Shown here piece by piece: positions 8,929 through 17,380 of a stretch of 64,000 nucleotides of DNA. The translations under genes were made by a program, and so were the position numbers. Source of the DNA: Bacillus_BD sp050389805. Lineage in GTDB: Bacteria > Bacillota > Bacilli > Bacillales > Cytobacillaceae. The notes beneath the pieces are model-generated. The model had not been told where the DNA came from and made no database searches. It saw nothing but the letters and a program-made list of their open reading frames with translations. Position 1 is the stretch's first letter. The number at the start of each line of letters is the position of its first letter. The stretch spans positions 2,356,001-2,420,000 of the forward strand of contig NZ_CP130945.1 of the NCBI RefSeq assembly GCF_050389805.1, read 5' to 3'.

Positions 8929-9132
8929 ATGAATGATGAAAAGGATAAGCTTGAAGAAGTACTTGAGGATTCCATTGAAACAGAAGAGGAATTAATGCGC
9001 ACCTATTTGATTAGTGCTGAAAGAGTCCAAGATGACGATGAGCTAAAAGAATGCCTCGAAAATTTTGCGCAGGGAAATGCAAAACGGACAAAGCAGCTTA
9101 TCGATGAGTTAAAAGAAATCAAGGGAGAATAG
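8929..9132 (+). CDS. Small acidic helical protein
   Basis: A 67-residue, strongly charged protein (MNDEKDKLEEVLEDSIETEE, AKRTKQLIDELKEIKGE) predicted to be all helix; not recognised. GAGGGAGGGAT precedes the ATG. No signal peptide, membrane segment or cysteine. It is flanked on both sides by full copies of the dispersed repeat, the second beginning just after its stop. Confidence 0.6.
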   Translation: MNDEKDKLEEVLEDSIETEEELMRTYLISAERVQDDDELKECLENFAQGNAKRTKQLIDELKEIKGE

Positions 9133-9201
9133 CGAAACAGGGGGACGGTTCTCCTGTTTCATCCTTACCCTTTGCAACAATGAGAACCGTCCCCCTGTTT
9201 C
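9133..9201. repeat. Dispersed palindromic repeat, full copy
   Basis: CGAAACAGGGGGACGGTTCT with CCTGTTTCAT, spacer, then TTGCAACAATGAGAACCGTC with CCCCTGTTTC. It begins directly after the stop of the small acidic gene and ends 12 bases before the nhaC stop on the other strand, so it may terminate both. Confidence 0.92.
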
Positions 9202-9212
9202 TATCGCTATTT

Positions 9213-10733
9213 CTATTGAATTCCTATATTCCTGTTTTTTTGTCTTTTCGAAATGATGATTACGGCTGCCACCATGATGATAATCGCTGCTGCAAGGGAT
9301 AAAACGCTTGATGTTAATCCAGCGATTAAGAAAGCGGCTGATGCAGCGGATCCGTTTAATAGCGCATAGGGCAGCTGTGTTTTTACGTGATCTAAATGGT
9401 CTGTGCCGGCGCCAGTCGAAGCTAGAATTGATGTATCCGAGATTGGCGAACAATGGTCTCCAAATACTCCTCCAGATAACACGGCTCCTATACAAACGTA
9501 TAGGGAAGCATCTAAATGGAAAGCCATCGGAATCGCAAGTGGCATCATAATGGCAAATGTACCCCATGATGATCCAGTTGCAAATGACATACATGCCCCA
9601 CCTATGAATAGAATAAGGGGTATCAGGTAGGGAGGAATGTTTCCATCCATAATCTCTACTACATAGTTAGCTGTTCCTAAATTTTTCATCACGGTGCCAA
9701 GTGACCATGCTAATACTAGAATCGCAGCGACGGTCATCATTCTCTGCATTCCTGACAAATAGATATCGAAGACTTCTCCAAACTTTTTCACTTTATGGAA
9801 AACCATCATAGCAATCAGCACGATCGCTGCAAATAAGTAAGAAGTCGTTAATGCAACACGAAATGCACTGCCATCGATTTTCTCGAATGGAAATCCAAGT
9901 GGAATCAGCATCCCGAATAAGGTTACAAGCAATACGAAGAGGGGAACTAAGATTAAGCTAGCCTTACTCTTTGTATTCTGTAGCTCCACCATTTTGTCAG
10001 GCTTTCTCATCGGCTTAGCGTTTGGCCAAAAGAGTTCGCCAGTTTCCTGTACGCGTTTTTCAGCTTTTGCCATTGCACCAAATTCCAGCTTTGTTAATGC
10101 AACTAGAGGTACCATTAGTACTGCTAAGATTGGGTAAAATTGAAAAGGAATGGCTTGCATGAAAGCATCCCAGTCTGACTCCGTAATTTTTAAACCGTCA
10201 AACTCCTTTTGAATAAGTCCCATAATATAAACACCCCAACCGATAAATGGGATGAGAACGGCTACAGGGGAAGAAGTTGAATCAATAATCCAAGCTAGCT
10301 TTTCTCTTGATATTTTGGCTTTATCAAATACTTTTTCGAAAATCGGTCCTACTAAAAGAGGGGTACCAAGATCCGAGAAAAAGATGATGATGCCGCCAAA
10401 CCAGGCAGCAAGTTGTGTTTTCGCTTTTGTATTTAGAAAATGGATTACCTTGTCTGCAAATGCAGCTGCCCCGCCAGATTTCTCCATAAGAGCCACAAAC
10501 CCGCCGATAAAAACAAGCAGTACGAGCACTCCTGCATTATAGCTATCTGTTAATTGTACAAACAAATAATCACCAATCATAGTTTTGGTTGCTGTCAGAG
10601 GCAATCCCCCTGCTAAAATGAGCACTCCTGAAAATGTTCCTAAAAATAATGAGATAATAACGTTTTTTGTCACAAGTGCCGCCACAATCGCTAATACTGG
10701 CGGAACCAATGACAACCATCCTATGTGTTCCAT
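9213..10733 (-). CDS. nhaC: Na+/H+ antiporter, NhaC family
   Basis: A 506-residue polytopic membrane protein with about twelve helices. Family motifs include IIFFSDLGTPLLVGPIFEK, the ATGSSWGTFAIMMPLAIPM segment and GGVFGDHCSPISDTSILAST followed by GTDHLDHVKTQLPYA, characteristic of NhaC and related antiporters. It would exchange internal Na+ for external protons and help with sodium and pH stress; some relatives carry organic acids instead. AGGAGG lies 7 bases before the ATG. A hairpin followed by T residues lies in its upstream region. Confidence 0.88.
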   Translation of the reverse strand: MEHIGWLSLVPPVLAIVAALVTKNVIISLFLGTFSGVLILAGGLPLTATKTMIGDYLFVQLTDSYNAGVLVLLVFIGGFVALMEKSGGAAAFADKVIHFLNTKAKTQLAAWFGGIIIFFSDLGTPLLVGPIFEKVFDKAKISREKLAWIIDSTSSPVAVLIPFIGWGVYIMGLIQKEFDGLKITESDWDAFMQAIPFQFYPILAVLMVPLVALTKLEFGAMAKAEKRVQETGELFWPNAKPMRKPDKMVELQNTKSKASLILVPLFVLLVTLFGMLIPLGFPFEKIDGSAFRVALTTSYLFAAIVLIAMMVFHKVKKFGEVFDIYLSGMQRMMTVAAILVLAWSLGTVMKNLGTANYVVEIMDGNIPPYLIPLILFIGGACMSFATGSSWGTFAIMMPLAIPMAFHLDASLYVCIGAVLSGGVFGDHCSPISDTSILASTGAGTDHLDHVKTQLPYALLNGSAASAAFLIAGLTSSVLSLAAAIIIMVAAVIIISKRQKNRNIGIQ

Positions 10734-10807
10734 CTAGATGTCCTCCTGCTAAAATGTGATAGGCATAACTATAAAACATATTGTATTTTTATTCAATACT
10801 TTTTTTA

Positions 10808-10839
10808 AAAAAACATTCGGGTTACAGTTTCACCCGAAT
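10808..10839 (-). terminator. Hairpin with U tract upstream of nhaC
   Basis: On the minus strand ATTCGGGT (10839-10832) pairs with ACCCGAAT (10822-10815) and is followed by GTTTTTTT. No minus-strand gene lies just upstream to be terminated, so this may be a leader attenuator of nhaC or a relic. The stem sequence resembles the arms of the palindrome at 45301-45340. Confidence 0.45.
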
Positions 10840-10939
10840 TTAACAAGGTTCAAAGAGGAAGGCACCAAGTCCCGGATTGAAATTTTATGCAAAGTTTTCA
10901 TTCATAGTTGCTTCTATACGAAAACGCTAGTAAATGTAA

Positions 10940-11038
10940 ATGAAAATAAAGGGAAAGCTTAATATTGTGAGGTATGCAGATGATTTTGTTATGCTGGATT
11001 CAATATCTAAAGTAGTCCAAAAGAGGTTTGATAATTAA
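10940..11038 (+). pseudogene. Group II intron reverse transcriptase fragment
   Basis: A short frame reads GKLNIVRYADDFVMLDSI from 10952. The YADD box with its context IVRYADDFV is the catalytic core motif of group II intron maturase/reverse transcriptases. Only about 30 codons remain before a TAA at 11036-11038 and a TAA upstream at 10937, so the element is dead. The flanking bases give no clear intron RNA structure. The short length leaves some chance of coincidence. Confidence 0.5.
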
Positions 11039-11080
11039 CCTTTGTTTGCAAAAAGAAGCCTTGTATTGGAGGTATCTAAG

Positions 11081-11467
11081 GTGGACGATAACATGAGTGA
11101 TATCATTCAACCCCAAATGAAAGATGAGATTGAACAAGTGATTAATGGGTTGACCTTTACGAAAAACTTCAGATCCGCTAGTGCTGAAGAATGGTATATT
11201 TTCTTGCCGGGTTACCAGGATATTCGTACGAAAGGAGCTGCTGGAAAAGCAATCATCCATTATGACTTATATGGGAATAGAGATGTCTTTATAAATACTA
11301 CGATTATTTTTGATGATCCAGCTTTATTTCATCGGGACAAACATACTCTTGTCTATGGGATTGCCGATGAACTCGTCAACCGACTAGTCGGATATGCAGA
11401 CACCCTTTTATCCGTCCATGCTGGAGAGAATTCTTATGACGCGGAATATATCCAAAACCGTTCTTAA
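11081..11467 (+). CDS. Hypothetical protein
   Basis: A 128-residue soluble protein, not recognised. The GTG at 11081 has GGAGG 8 bases upstream and is preferred over the longer frame from 11042. It has no signal peptide or membrane segment. Visible segments are PQMKDEIEQVINGLTFTKNF, AEEWYIFLPGYQDIRTKG and TIIFDDPALFHRDKHTLVYG. It converges on the MscS gene and shares a bidirectional terminator with it. The mixed beta/alpha look suggests a compact globular domain. Confidence 0.6.
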   Translation: MDDNMSDIIQPQMKDEIEQVINGLTFTKNFRSASAEEWYIFLPGYQDIRTKGAAGKAIIHYDLYGNRDVFINTTIIFDDPALFHRDKHTLVYGIADELVNRLVGYADTLLSVHAGENSYDAEYIQNRS

Positions 11468-11480
11468 TATATAAAATAAA

Positions 11481-11522
11481 AAAACAGACCAAGCATCAAA
11501 TCAATAGTTGTGCTTTGTCTGT
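11481..11522. terminator. Bidirectional terminator
   Basis: ACAGACCAAGCA at 11484-11495 pairs with TGCTTTGTCTGT at 11511-11522 (one mismatch); an A run precedes it. It lies between convergent genes. Confidence 0.75.
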
Positions 11523-11529
11523 TGTCTCA

Positions 11530-12414
11530 TTAATGTTCGAATTCCTTTTCTCTTTGTTGTAACACGATTTGTTGGGTTGGCATAAGAATCTTTTGTTCGT
11601 AAATTTTCTGGGCTAACCGTTTTTTGGTCATTTGCGAAGCTTCTAAATAATGGTCATCATTCACAGTTGCTTTGACCGAAAACTTATACCCTAATGGACT
11701 AACATCCAATGAGGATAGACCATGAACTTGGTATATTTCCACATATTCCCCAGTGTGAGGATCAACCTTCAAATATTCTTTCGCAGTTTCATTTAATTCA
11801 TCACATACTTCTTGTAATAACTGTTCAATTCTTGAAGGATTTTCATTAAAACTGACCAAGACACTTTCAAAAATTCTACGCTTTTCTACATTTCCATTCT
11901 CTACTTTTCGAATCTCTCCATTTGGTACGATCATGAGCTTTCCGTTCATTAATCTGATTTTTACGACACGGAAGCCTAAATCCTCGATCGTTCCACCATC
12001 GAGTTCACCATTAATATGGACAAAATCTCCTCTTTCAAACTGTTTCTCAAAAATCATAAAAAATCCCGCTAAAATATCCGTCATGATTTTCTGGGCACCT
12101 AACCCAACGACAACCCCAATGACTCCACCAGCCACCAAGATATCTTTAATGTCGACAAATGGTTTCAATGCCGCTAATAAAATAATAAAAAAGGCCAAAT
12201 AATGGGATGTGTTTTTTACAACTGATTCAATGGTTTGCTCTTTCTTTTCACTGATGAGATTTGTTTTTCTAAAAAATTGCGAGATCAAATATCGGATCAG
12301 GTAAATGATGGCGTAGGTAATAATGATCGTAAAAAGAATGGATAGGACAAAATCTTTCACTTCAACCCAATCTATTTCAAAAAAGTCCATGATTTGATTG
12401 GTCAATTCATTCAT
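11530..12414 (-). CDS. Small-conductance mechanosensitive channel (MscS family)
   Basis: A 294-residue membrane protein of typical MscS length. Helices lie at about residues 20-45 and 70-90, and the pore-lining helix at about 95-125 holds the glycine/alanine-rich GGVIGVVVGLGAQKIMTDIL, followed by the beta domain EKQFERGDFVHINGELDGG and a C-terminal alpha/beta domain. These channels release solutes after hypo-osmotic shock. The closest B. subtilis type is YkuT. An AAGGAGG site lies before the start. Single gene. Confidence 0.93.
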   Translation of the reverse strand: MNELTNQIMDFFEIDWVEVKDFVLSILFTIIITYAIIYLIRYLISQFFRKTNLISEKKEQTIESVVKNTSHYLAFFIILLAALKPFVDIKDILVAGGVIGVVVGLGAQKIMTDILAGFFMIFEKQFERGDFVHINGELDGGTIEDLGFRVVKIRLMNGKLMIVPNGEIRKVENGNVEKRRIFESVLVSFNENPSRIEQLLQEVCDELNETAKEYLKVDPHTGEYVEIYQVHGLSSLDVSPLGYKFSVKATVNDDHYLEASQMTKKRLAQKIYEQKILMPTQQIVLQQREKEFEH

Positions 12415-12696
12415 CCACGTAACCTCCTTTATCCATTAAGTAACTTTATTATAACCGTTTAGGACACAGTGACCACCAAAAATTTTCTTTCATGGAACGA
12501 TTTGTGAAACAGCTGCCGCCATCTCAAACGTAGTACGGTCGCCCATTGTCATTTTGTTATTAAAATGATAGTTCATATTAGTAATCTCCTAAGAAAACAA
12601 CAAAAATATTCTAATATAAAATAACAACGTTTTGCATAGTTATAGATTTGAGGAACATCATTTTCTATGGGCAAAAAAATAGGGGAGGTTCTGAGC

Positions 12697-13773
12697 ATGT
12701 CCATTTCTGAAAAACAGGTAGGATTAATCCCGTTTAAAGTAAAGTCGGTAATGCAAAAGGCAACAGAAATACCTCCAGGAGTTTCGTTAATTAATGCTCC
12801 ACAAGTTTGGGAAAACAATGAAGGAGAAAATGTAGTCATTGCCGTGATTGATACTGGGATTGATCGAAATCATGTAGACTTACAAAAATCAGTCATTGGT
12901 GGGTATAACTTCACGACAAAGGACACAGCAAACTATGGAGACGATAATGGTCATGGTACGCATGTTGCTGGGGTTATTGCAGCTCAACAAAACGAACAAG
13001 GTGTGGTGGGTGTAGCTCCAAAAGCTAACTTATTAATCTTAAAAGCTTTAGATCAAAATGGAGCAGGGGACTTATCCTGGATTATCAATGCCATTGAATA
13101 TGCCATCTCCTGGAGAGGACCTAATAATGAAAGAGTCCGTGTGATTTCAATGTCTTTAGGTGGTCCACATAATGAGGAAGAACATAAAGCGATTCAAAAA
13201 GCGGTGGCCAATCATATCCTTGTGATTTGTGCAGCAGGGAATGAGGGGGATGGCGACCATCGTAGTAATGAATTCAGTTATCCTGCCTCCTATCCGGAAG
13301 TGATTTCAGTTGGAGCTGTGGACTATGATTTTCAACCTGCTTATTTTTCTAATACCAATCCAGAAGTCGATCTTGTGGCACCCGGAGTGGATATTCTTTC
13401 TACCTATGTTCAATCTCGTTATGCGGTATTGTCAGGAACGTCAATGGCAGCCCCACATGTATCAGGTGCAGCAGCCCTCATTTTGAATAAAGCAGAGAAA
13501 GAATTTGGTCGTGAGCTAACAGAACCTGAACTGTATGCGCAATTGATTAAACATACCAAAACGCTAAATTTTGATCGACGGTTCCAAGGAAATGGCGTGT
13601 TAGATTTACTTGCCGTACCATCCCCAGATCCGATAGCAGACGAACCAGATCCTCAACCAGAACAACCAATAGGGGGAGAGATTTCCCTAACGGTAAATGG
13701 GGTAGACAAATTTGACGTATCTTCAAAAGAAGATGGAAAGCTTTTTATAAGGTGGGGGAGCCAATCACAGTGA
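12697..13773 (+). CDS. isp: Intracellular subtilisin-like serine protease
   Basis: A 358-residue S8 peptidase with no signal peptide but with the short inhibitory propeptide typical of intracellular subtilisins (VGLIPFKVKSVMQKATEIPP, containing the LIPF-type motif that blocks the active site). Catalytic residues are Asp52 (AVIDTGID), His86 (NGHGTHVAG) and Ser249 (LSGTSMAAPH), with the oxyanion Asn in CAAGNEGDGD. Isp degrades cytoplasmic proteins as cells enter stationary phase. ATG at 12697 has AGGGGAGG upstream. After residue 305 there is a Pro/Asp linker and a short beta-rich tail whose last residues appear frameshifted (the sequence DALKYLEKSGFIKTF is encoded in another frame at 13772-13816). 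Confidence 0.92.
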   Translation: MSISEKQVGLIPFKVKSVMQKATEIPPGVSLINAPQVWENNEGENVVIAVIDTGIDRNHVDLQKSVIGGYNFTTKDTANYGDDNGHGTHVAGVIAAQQNEQGVVGVAPKANLLILKALDQNGAGDLSWIINAIEYAISWRGPNNERVRVISMSLGGPHNEEEHKAIQKAVANHILVICAAGNEGDGDHRSNEFSYPASYPEVISVGAVDYDFQPAYFSNTNPEVDLVAPGVDILSTYVQSRYAVLSGTSMAAPHVSGAAALILNKAEKEFGRELTEPELYAQLIKHTKTLNFDRRFQGNGVLDLLAVPSPDPIADEPDPQPEQPIGGEISLTVNGVDKFDVSSKEDGKLFIRWGSQSQ

Positions 13774-13804
13774 CGCGCTGAAATACCTCGAAAAATCAGG
13801 TTTC

Positions 13805-13838
13805 ATAAAAACGTTTCACAGGTGTGAAACGTTTTTAT
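13805..13838. terminator. Perfect hairpin terminator after isp
   Basis: ATAAAAACGTTTCACA at 13805-13820 and TGTGAAACGTTTTTAT at 13823-13838 form a 16-base perfect inverted repeat with a two-base centre. It contains T and A runs, so it can work in both directions. Confidence 0.85.
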
Positions 13839-13961
13839 GTTAGGTAAAATACCGAGAAACACGAAACGGCAAAAGTAGCTATCTTAAGGCTGTTTGACGT
13901 GATGTTTCTCGTATAAGTGTCCTCAAAAGAACCGTCTTCATGTTCCAATAAAGCTGAATTT

Positions 13962-16604
13962 TCAATGGTCACGAACTTTCTCGGTGTTTTTGGTGGGAGG
14001 GACAGTATGGTTTCCTCCCACTCTATTCCTCATCTGAGCGTCACAGTAGCACATGAATTGTAGTTTTTCGATTTTGAAATTGGCTTTTGCCAGTATTTCC
14101 GGCCATGCTTTTATACTATCGATGATATGATTCTGATAAATTTCATGTAAACAGTCCCAGGAAACAATCATAGGATCTGTCTTTTTATCTACATCATATT
14201 CTTTTCCATATCTCCATCCTGCTTCTTTCTTCTCCAGCGTAAACTTTTTATGTTCATATTCAGCTAACAGCTCTACTTCTTGGTCTAAAAATTTAACATT
14301 TTCTGGTCGTTCATCAACCGATATTAATTCATAATTAATTATCGTAAGAGCCCCAGGAAGATGTCTTATCTGACTACGAATATATTGTTTTACTTCCTCT
14401 TTGATCTTATCCCATGTTTCTCCATTATCTCGACTAGCGTTAGGGTCGTTTTCACATAATAATTCTCGTTTTTGATACAGAGCAGCTGCAATATGATCTA
14501 CTTTCTCACTAAAAAAGGAATCATACATTAAATGGCGATAAAATTGTTCTTCATCTACATGAAGCTTTAGCTGTTCCTTAGAAGGTAGAAGAGATTGTTC
14601 CCATTTGGGCGCATTGGATAATCGGCTCATCTCGAGTATGGCTTCCATTGACCTTGTTTCATGCTTATATCTAGGGAGTTTTAATAAGGCTCTTAATACG
14701 CCATTATCGATTTGCGCTTCACCTGTGCTATCGATCAAATCGGGTGTTTTCCTTTCAAGAAGAGAACGTAATAACATGGCTCTACGAACAATAAATAAGA
14801 GATCCCACTTTTCATCGGTCTGATTAGGTCCTAGGATATTAACATATCCTCTCAAACGACTGATAAAATCGGGGCCCTTTGCGTCTTTAAATTCAGTAAT
14901 AAATCGTTTGTATTCAGTCGCGTCTTCCATTTCCTCTCCACCAAATTGCTGATATGTACTGCTTGTACCTCCAGCAAATACAAAAATTGCTTTTCCAATC
15001 GGATGAAGGGAACCTCCTACTCTAAATACTCCATCCTGCATCGGAGCTAGAAAATATTTTAACCAGCCCAGTTTCCCGTTAAAAGCGGAATCAAATTCAT
15101 CAAAAAAGACAAGAGGGATTTTACCCATTAAGGAAACATCTCTGACTCGATGTAGGGCATTTGTTAAATCAGACAAGTCTTGAAACTGGGATAAATTAAA
15201 ATCCAATTTTTCAATGAGGTTCGGTGCAATACTTGATGCTACTTCTGTAACCCCAAATGACTTCCCAGATCCAGGAGTACCAAAAACAGCTATAGAAAGG
15301 GGTCTCGGAACACTTTTTGCCGAAACATACTCAGTGATAAGGTTTTTAATGCTTCTGTAGGCTTCAATCTCCGTCCGATCAACCGTCTTTAGTTTGCCAA
15401 ATTGGGCAATCGGAATATATTTCAAGGCACTTTTTTCTCCGTACTTTACAATATTGTAAGAAATCTCTGCCAAATTAATCGATGCTTTGTCTTTTATGAT
15501 ATACCAGCAACTGCGACAATTTGGAGTAGTTGAACGTATATTCACATCCTGAACATGTTCTTTATAAATAAAATCATTGTCTCTTTCTCTAAACAATTCA
15601 GCATTACAAAAATAATGGTCCTTAATCTTTTCACCAAAACCATTGATAAAATATTTTTGTGCTGCAACAATCCCACTTCGAATCCCTTTGCTAATGGACT
15701 TGCTTAATTCTTCCTGATTTTTAAGACCGGATGCAATACTACCGGCAAGTCCTGCCACAAAACAAGAGGATAGACCAAACATGTTTCCCTGGTTTTCTTT
15801 GATGAAATCACCTTCAAATGCATAAGGAAGAAAGAATAATTTAGATTTAACTTGAGCGTTTTTCTGATAATAGATCGCACCTTCAAGTCCGAAATGAATG
15901 ATCAAATGTTGACAATGAGCAAGGAAGGCGATATTTGGATTATTGTTAATCTGCCAGGCAAAATCAATCGCCGTTCTTTCCCATGAGAGACTTTTACTGA
16001 TATTAACCCCTTGTGCTCGAAAATCATCTGCATCAATGACGACGATGGTATTATCAATATGATGTTTCTCGATATGGTTCCATAGTTTGCTTTCACGAGT
16101 AGGATGATTCACTTTATAGATCACAATAGGAGCACCATTTGAAGATTCCAATGCTAAAGGCCAGTATGCCTCATCTGAATGAAAACCATTGTCCTCATCA
16201 TGGATAATGACCATATCTGCTTGTTCATCGTCATGAACAATGGGAAGTAATATCGGTTTACCGGAAGTTGGCACTGAATAGCCAAGGAAATTTTTGATCC
16301 GATACACCTTTGGATCACTTTCTTTTCCCGTTAAAGAAAATAATCCTAGCTCAGAGGTAGATTGCAGAAGATCTTTTGGTAATTCGCAAGTTGGGTCAGC
16401 TATTTTTGGGGAAATCACTGTATCTTCACAGGCTGAACTTACTAATTCAGATAAGAGTAAGGCCCCACCCTCTTTTGTTAGGCTGTGGACATATGGGGAA
16501 TTTTCCCATTTGTATCCTTTCGTCGTTTTTTCGAACGTTCTCCATGTTAATACATTTGTGCTAACATCACCAGACACAGCAATTTTTAAATTCGTCTTAT
16601 TCAT
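13962..16604 (-). CDS. Large AAA ATPase with C-terminal RyR domain
   Basis: An 880-residue soluble protein with an unusual architecture. Residues 1-330 form an N-terminal domain that begins KIAVSGDVSTNVLTW and includes IVVIDADDFRAQG, HLIIHFGLEGAIYY and a Gly-rich GLSSCFVAGLAGSIASG, suggestive of a ribokinase/PfkB-like fold. A central AAA ATPase has Walker A FGTPGSGKS (442-449), Walker B PLVFFDEFD (497-505) and an arginine segment SRLRGYV (582-588). Near 782-848 is a RyR domain: GWRYGKEYDVDKKTDP, SWDCLHEIYQ, AWPEILAKANF. A cysteine motif, CRSCW, lies near 363. ATG at 16604 has AAGGAG 8 bases upstream; a longer frame from 16664 lacks a site. RyR domains were first seen in ryanodine receptors; prokaryotic copies have no settled function but have been linked to signalling or conflict proteins. 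The gene is alone beside a dead transposase. A regulatory or defence role is inference only. Confidence 0.85.
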   Translation of the reverse strand: MNKTNLKIAVSGDVSTNVLTWRTFEKTTKGYKWENSPYVHSLTKEGGALLLSELVSSACEDTVISPKIADPTCELPKDLLQSTSELGLFSLTGKESDPKVYRIKNFLGYSVPTSGKPILLPIVHDDEQADMVIIHDEDNGFHSDEAYWPLALESSNGAPIVIYKVNHPTRESKLWNHIEKHHIDNTIVVIDADDFRAQGVNISKSLSWERTAIDFAWQINNNPNIAFLAHCQHLIIHFGLEGAIYYQKNAQVKSKLFFLPYAFEGDFIKENQGNMFGLSSCFVAGLAGSIASGLKNQEELSKSISKGIRSGIVAAQKYFINGFGEKIKDHYFCNAELFRERDNDFIYKEHVQDVNIRSTTPNCRSCWYIIKDKASINLAEISYNIVKYGEKSALKYIPIAQFGKLKTVDRTEIEAYRSIKNLITEYVSAKSVPRPLSIAVFGTPGSGKSFGVTEVASSIAPNLIEKLDFNLSQFQDLSDLTNALHRVRDVSLMGKIPLVFFDEFDSAFNGKLGWLKYFLAPMQDGVFRVGGSLHPIGKAIFVFAGGTSSTYQQFGGEEMEDATEYKRFITEFKDAKGPDFISRLRGYVNILGPNQTDEKWDLLFIVRRAMLLRSLLERKTPDLIDSTGEAQIDNGVLRALLKLPRYKHETRSMEAILEMSRLSNAPKWEQSLLPSKEQLKLHVDEEQFYRHLMYDSFFSEKVDHIAAALYQKRELLCENDPNASRDNGETWDKIKEEVKQYIRSQIRHLPGALTIINYELISVDERPENVKFLDQEVELLAEYEHKKFTLEKKEAGWRYGKEYDVDKKTDPMIVSWDCLHEIYQNHIIDSIKAWPEILAKANFKIEKLQFMCYCDAQMRNRVGGNHTVPPTKNTEKVRDH

Positions 16605-16740
16605 ATAGATAACTCCTTGTTGTACACCCAATTTTAAAATTTTCCGTATACAGATAGTATGCATATAGTTAAATCAAACTATTTACAGAATCTCCCGAAC
16701 TAGAAAGCCCATTTTCCTTCAGGTGTGGGGTGAGAGTGTG

Positions 16741-16778
16741 GTCGAACAAGGCATATTTTCAGATATGCCTTGTTCGAC
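16741..16778. other. Long perfect inverted repeat
   Basis: GTCGAACAAGGCATAT (16741-16756) and its exact complement (16763-16778) flank a six-base loop. No T run follows on the plus strand. It lies about 137 bases upstream of the AAA-RyR gene start and 62 bases before the transposase relic, so it may be a terminator relic, an operator or the edge structure of the mobile element. Confidence 0.6.
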
Positions 16779-16840
16779 TATTCCGTAAGAGTTATACGTT
16801 CGATTTTTATCTTATGGATATAGGAAAATAGGTGATTCAT

Positions 16841-17380
16841 TTGTCTAAAACTAAAACCCCCAGTTATGTCTTGATACTTGGATTAAAAACTGATATATCA
16901 AGAACACATTTCTAGATAAGAGATTTGAGATAGCTAGGAAAATTTATAATGTTTGTTTGGGTGTGTGTAAAAGATACGATGCCTTAAAACAATCTTCTCG
17001 ATACAAAGTGAATTGCAAAATGGAAAAAGGCAAAGAAAAGAATAAGTTGTTCTCAAAGTTAGATAAGGAATTTGGCGTAAACCAATATTCACTTCATGAA
17101 TATGTGAAACCCATGCCACACAAGATTTTAAAAATGCAATTCTGAAGAAATCAAACACAACCATTATAATGGAAAAAGAGTGGGGAGATTGATATTGGGA
17201 CATCCACTGTGGCAGTTTGTTCTGAGGACCAATTTATTCTAACAGGATTAGCCCCAAGTGTTGTTGAGGTAAGTCAAAAGAAAAGTTTTGAGCTCTTTTT
17301 AAAGTGCTACATGATTTAGAGATTCAAAGGCTACAAAAAACAACCCTTAGTAGGGGTGTATAGGTTTATGTTCATTTCGG
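16841..17380 (+). pseudogene. IS605-type (OrfB/TnpB-like) transposase remnant
   Basis: A TTG start at 16841 after AGGTGA opens SKTKTPSYVLILGLKTD. A frameshift then leads to EIARKIYNVCLGVCKRYDAL, KGKEKNKLFSKLDKEFGV and QYSLHEYV in frame 1. A TGA at 17143 and a TAA follow, then the same frame gives EIDIGTSTVAVCSEDQFILT, which matches the first catalytic aspartate block (DIGPSTIAV type) of OrfB transposases. Another shift gives EIQRLQKTTLSRG. With at least two frameshifts, two stops and a large internal deletion it is clearly dead. No TnpA gene or hairpin ends were identified. The limits are approximate. Confidence 0.75.

Noticed and set aside
9109..9594. 161-residue minus-strand frame overlapping nhaC
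   Set aside because: It runs through nhaC in another frame and through a repeat; the NhaC frame is clearly the gene.
10756..10962. 68-residue plus-strand frame upstream of the reverse transcriptase scrap
   Set aside because: No ribosome site or recognised motif. The YADD match is in a different frame.
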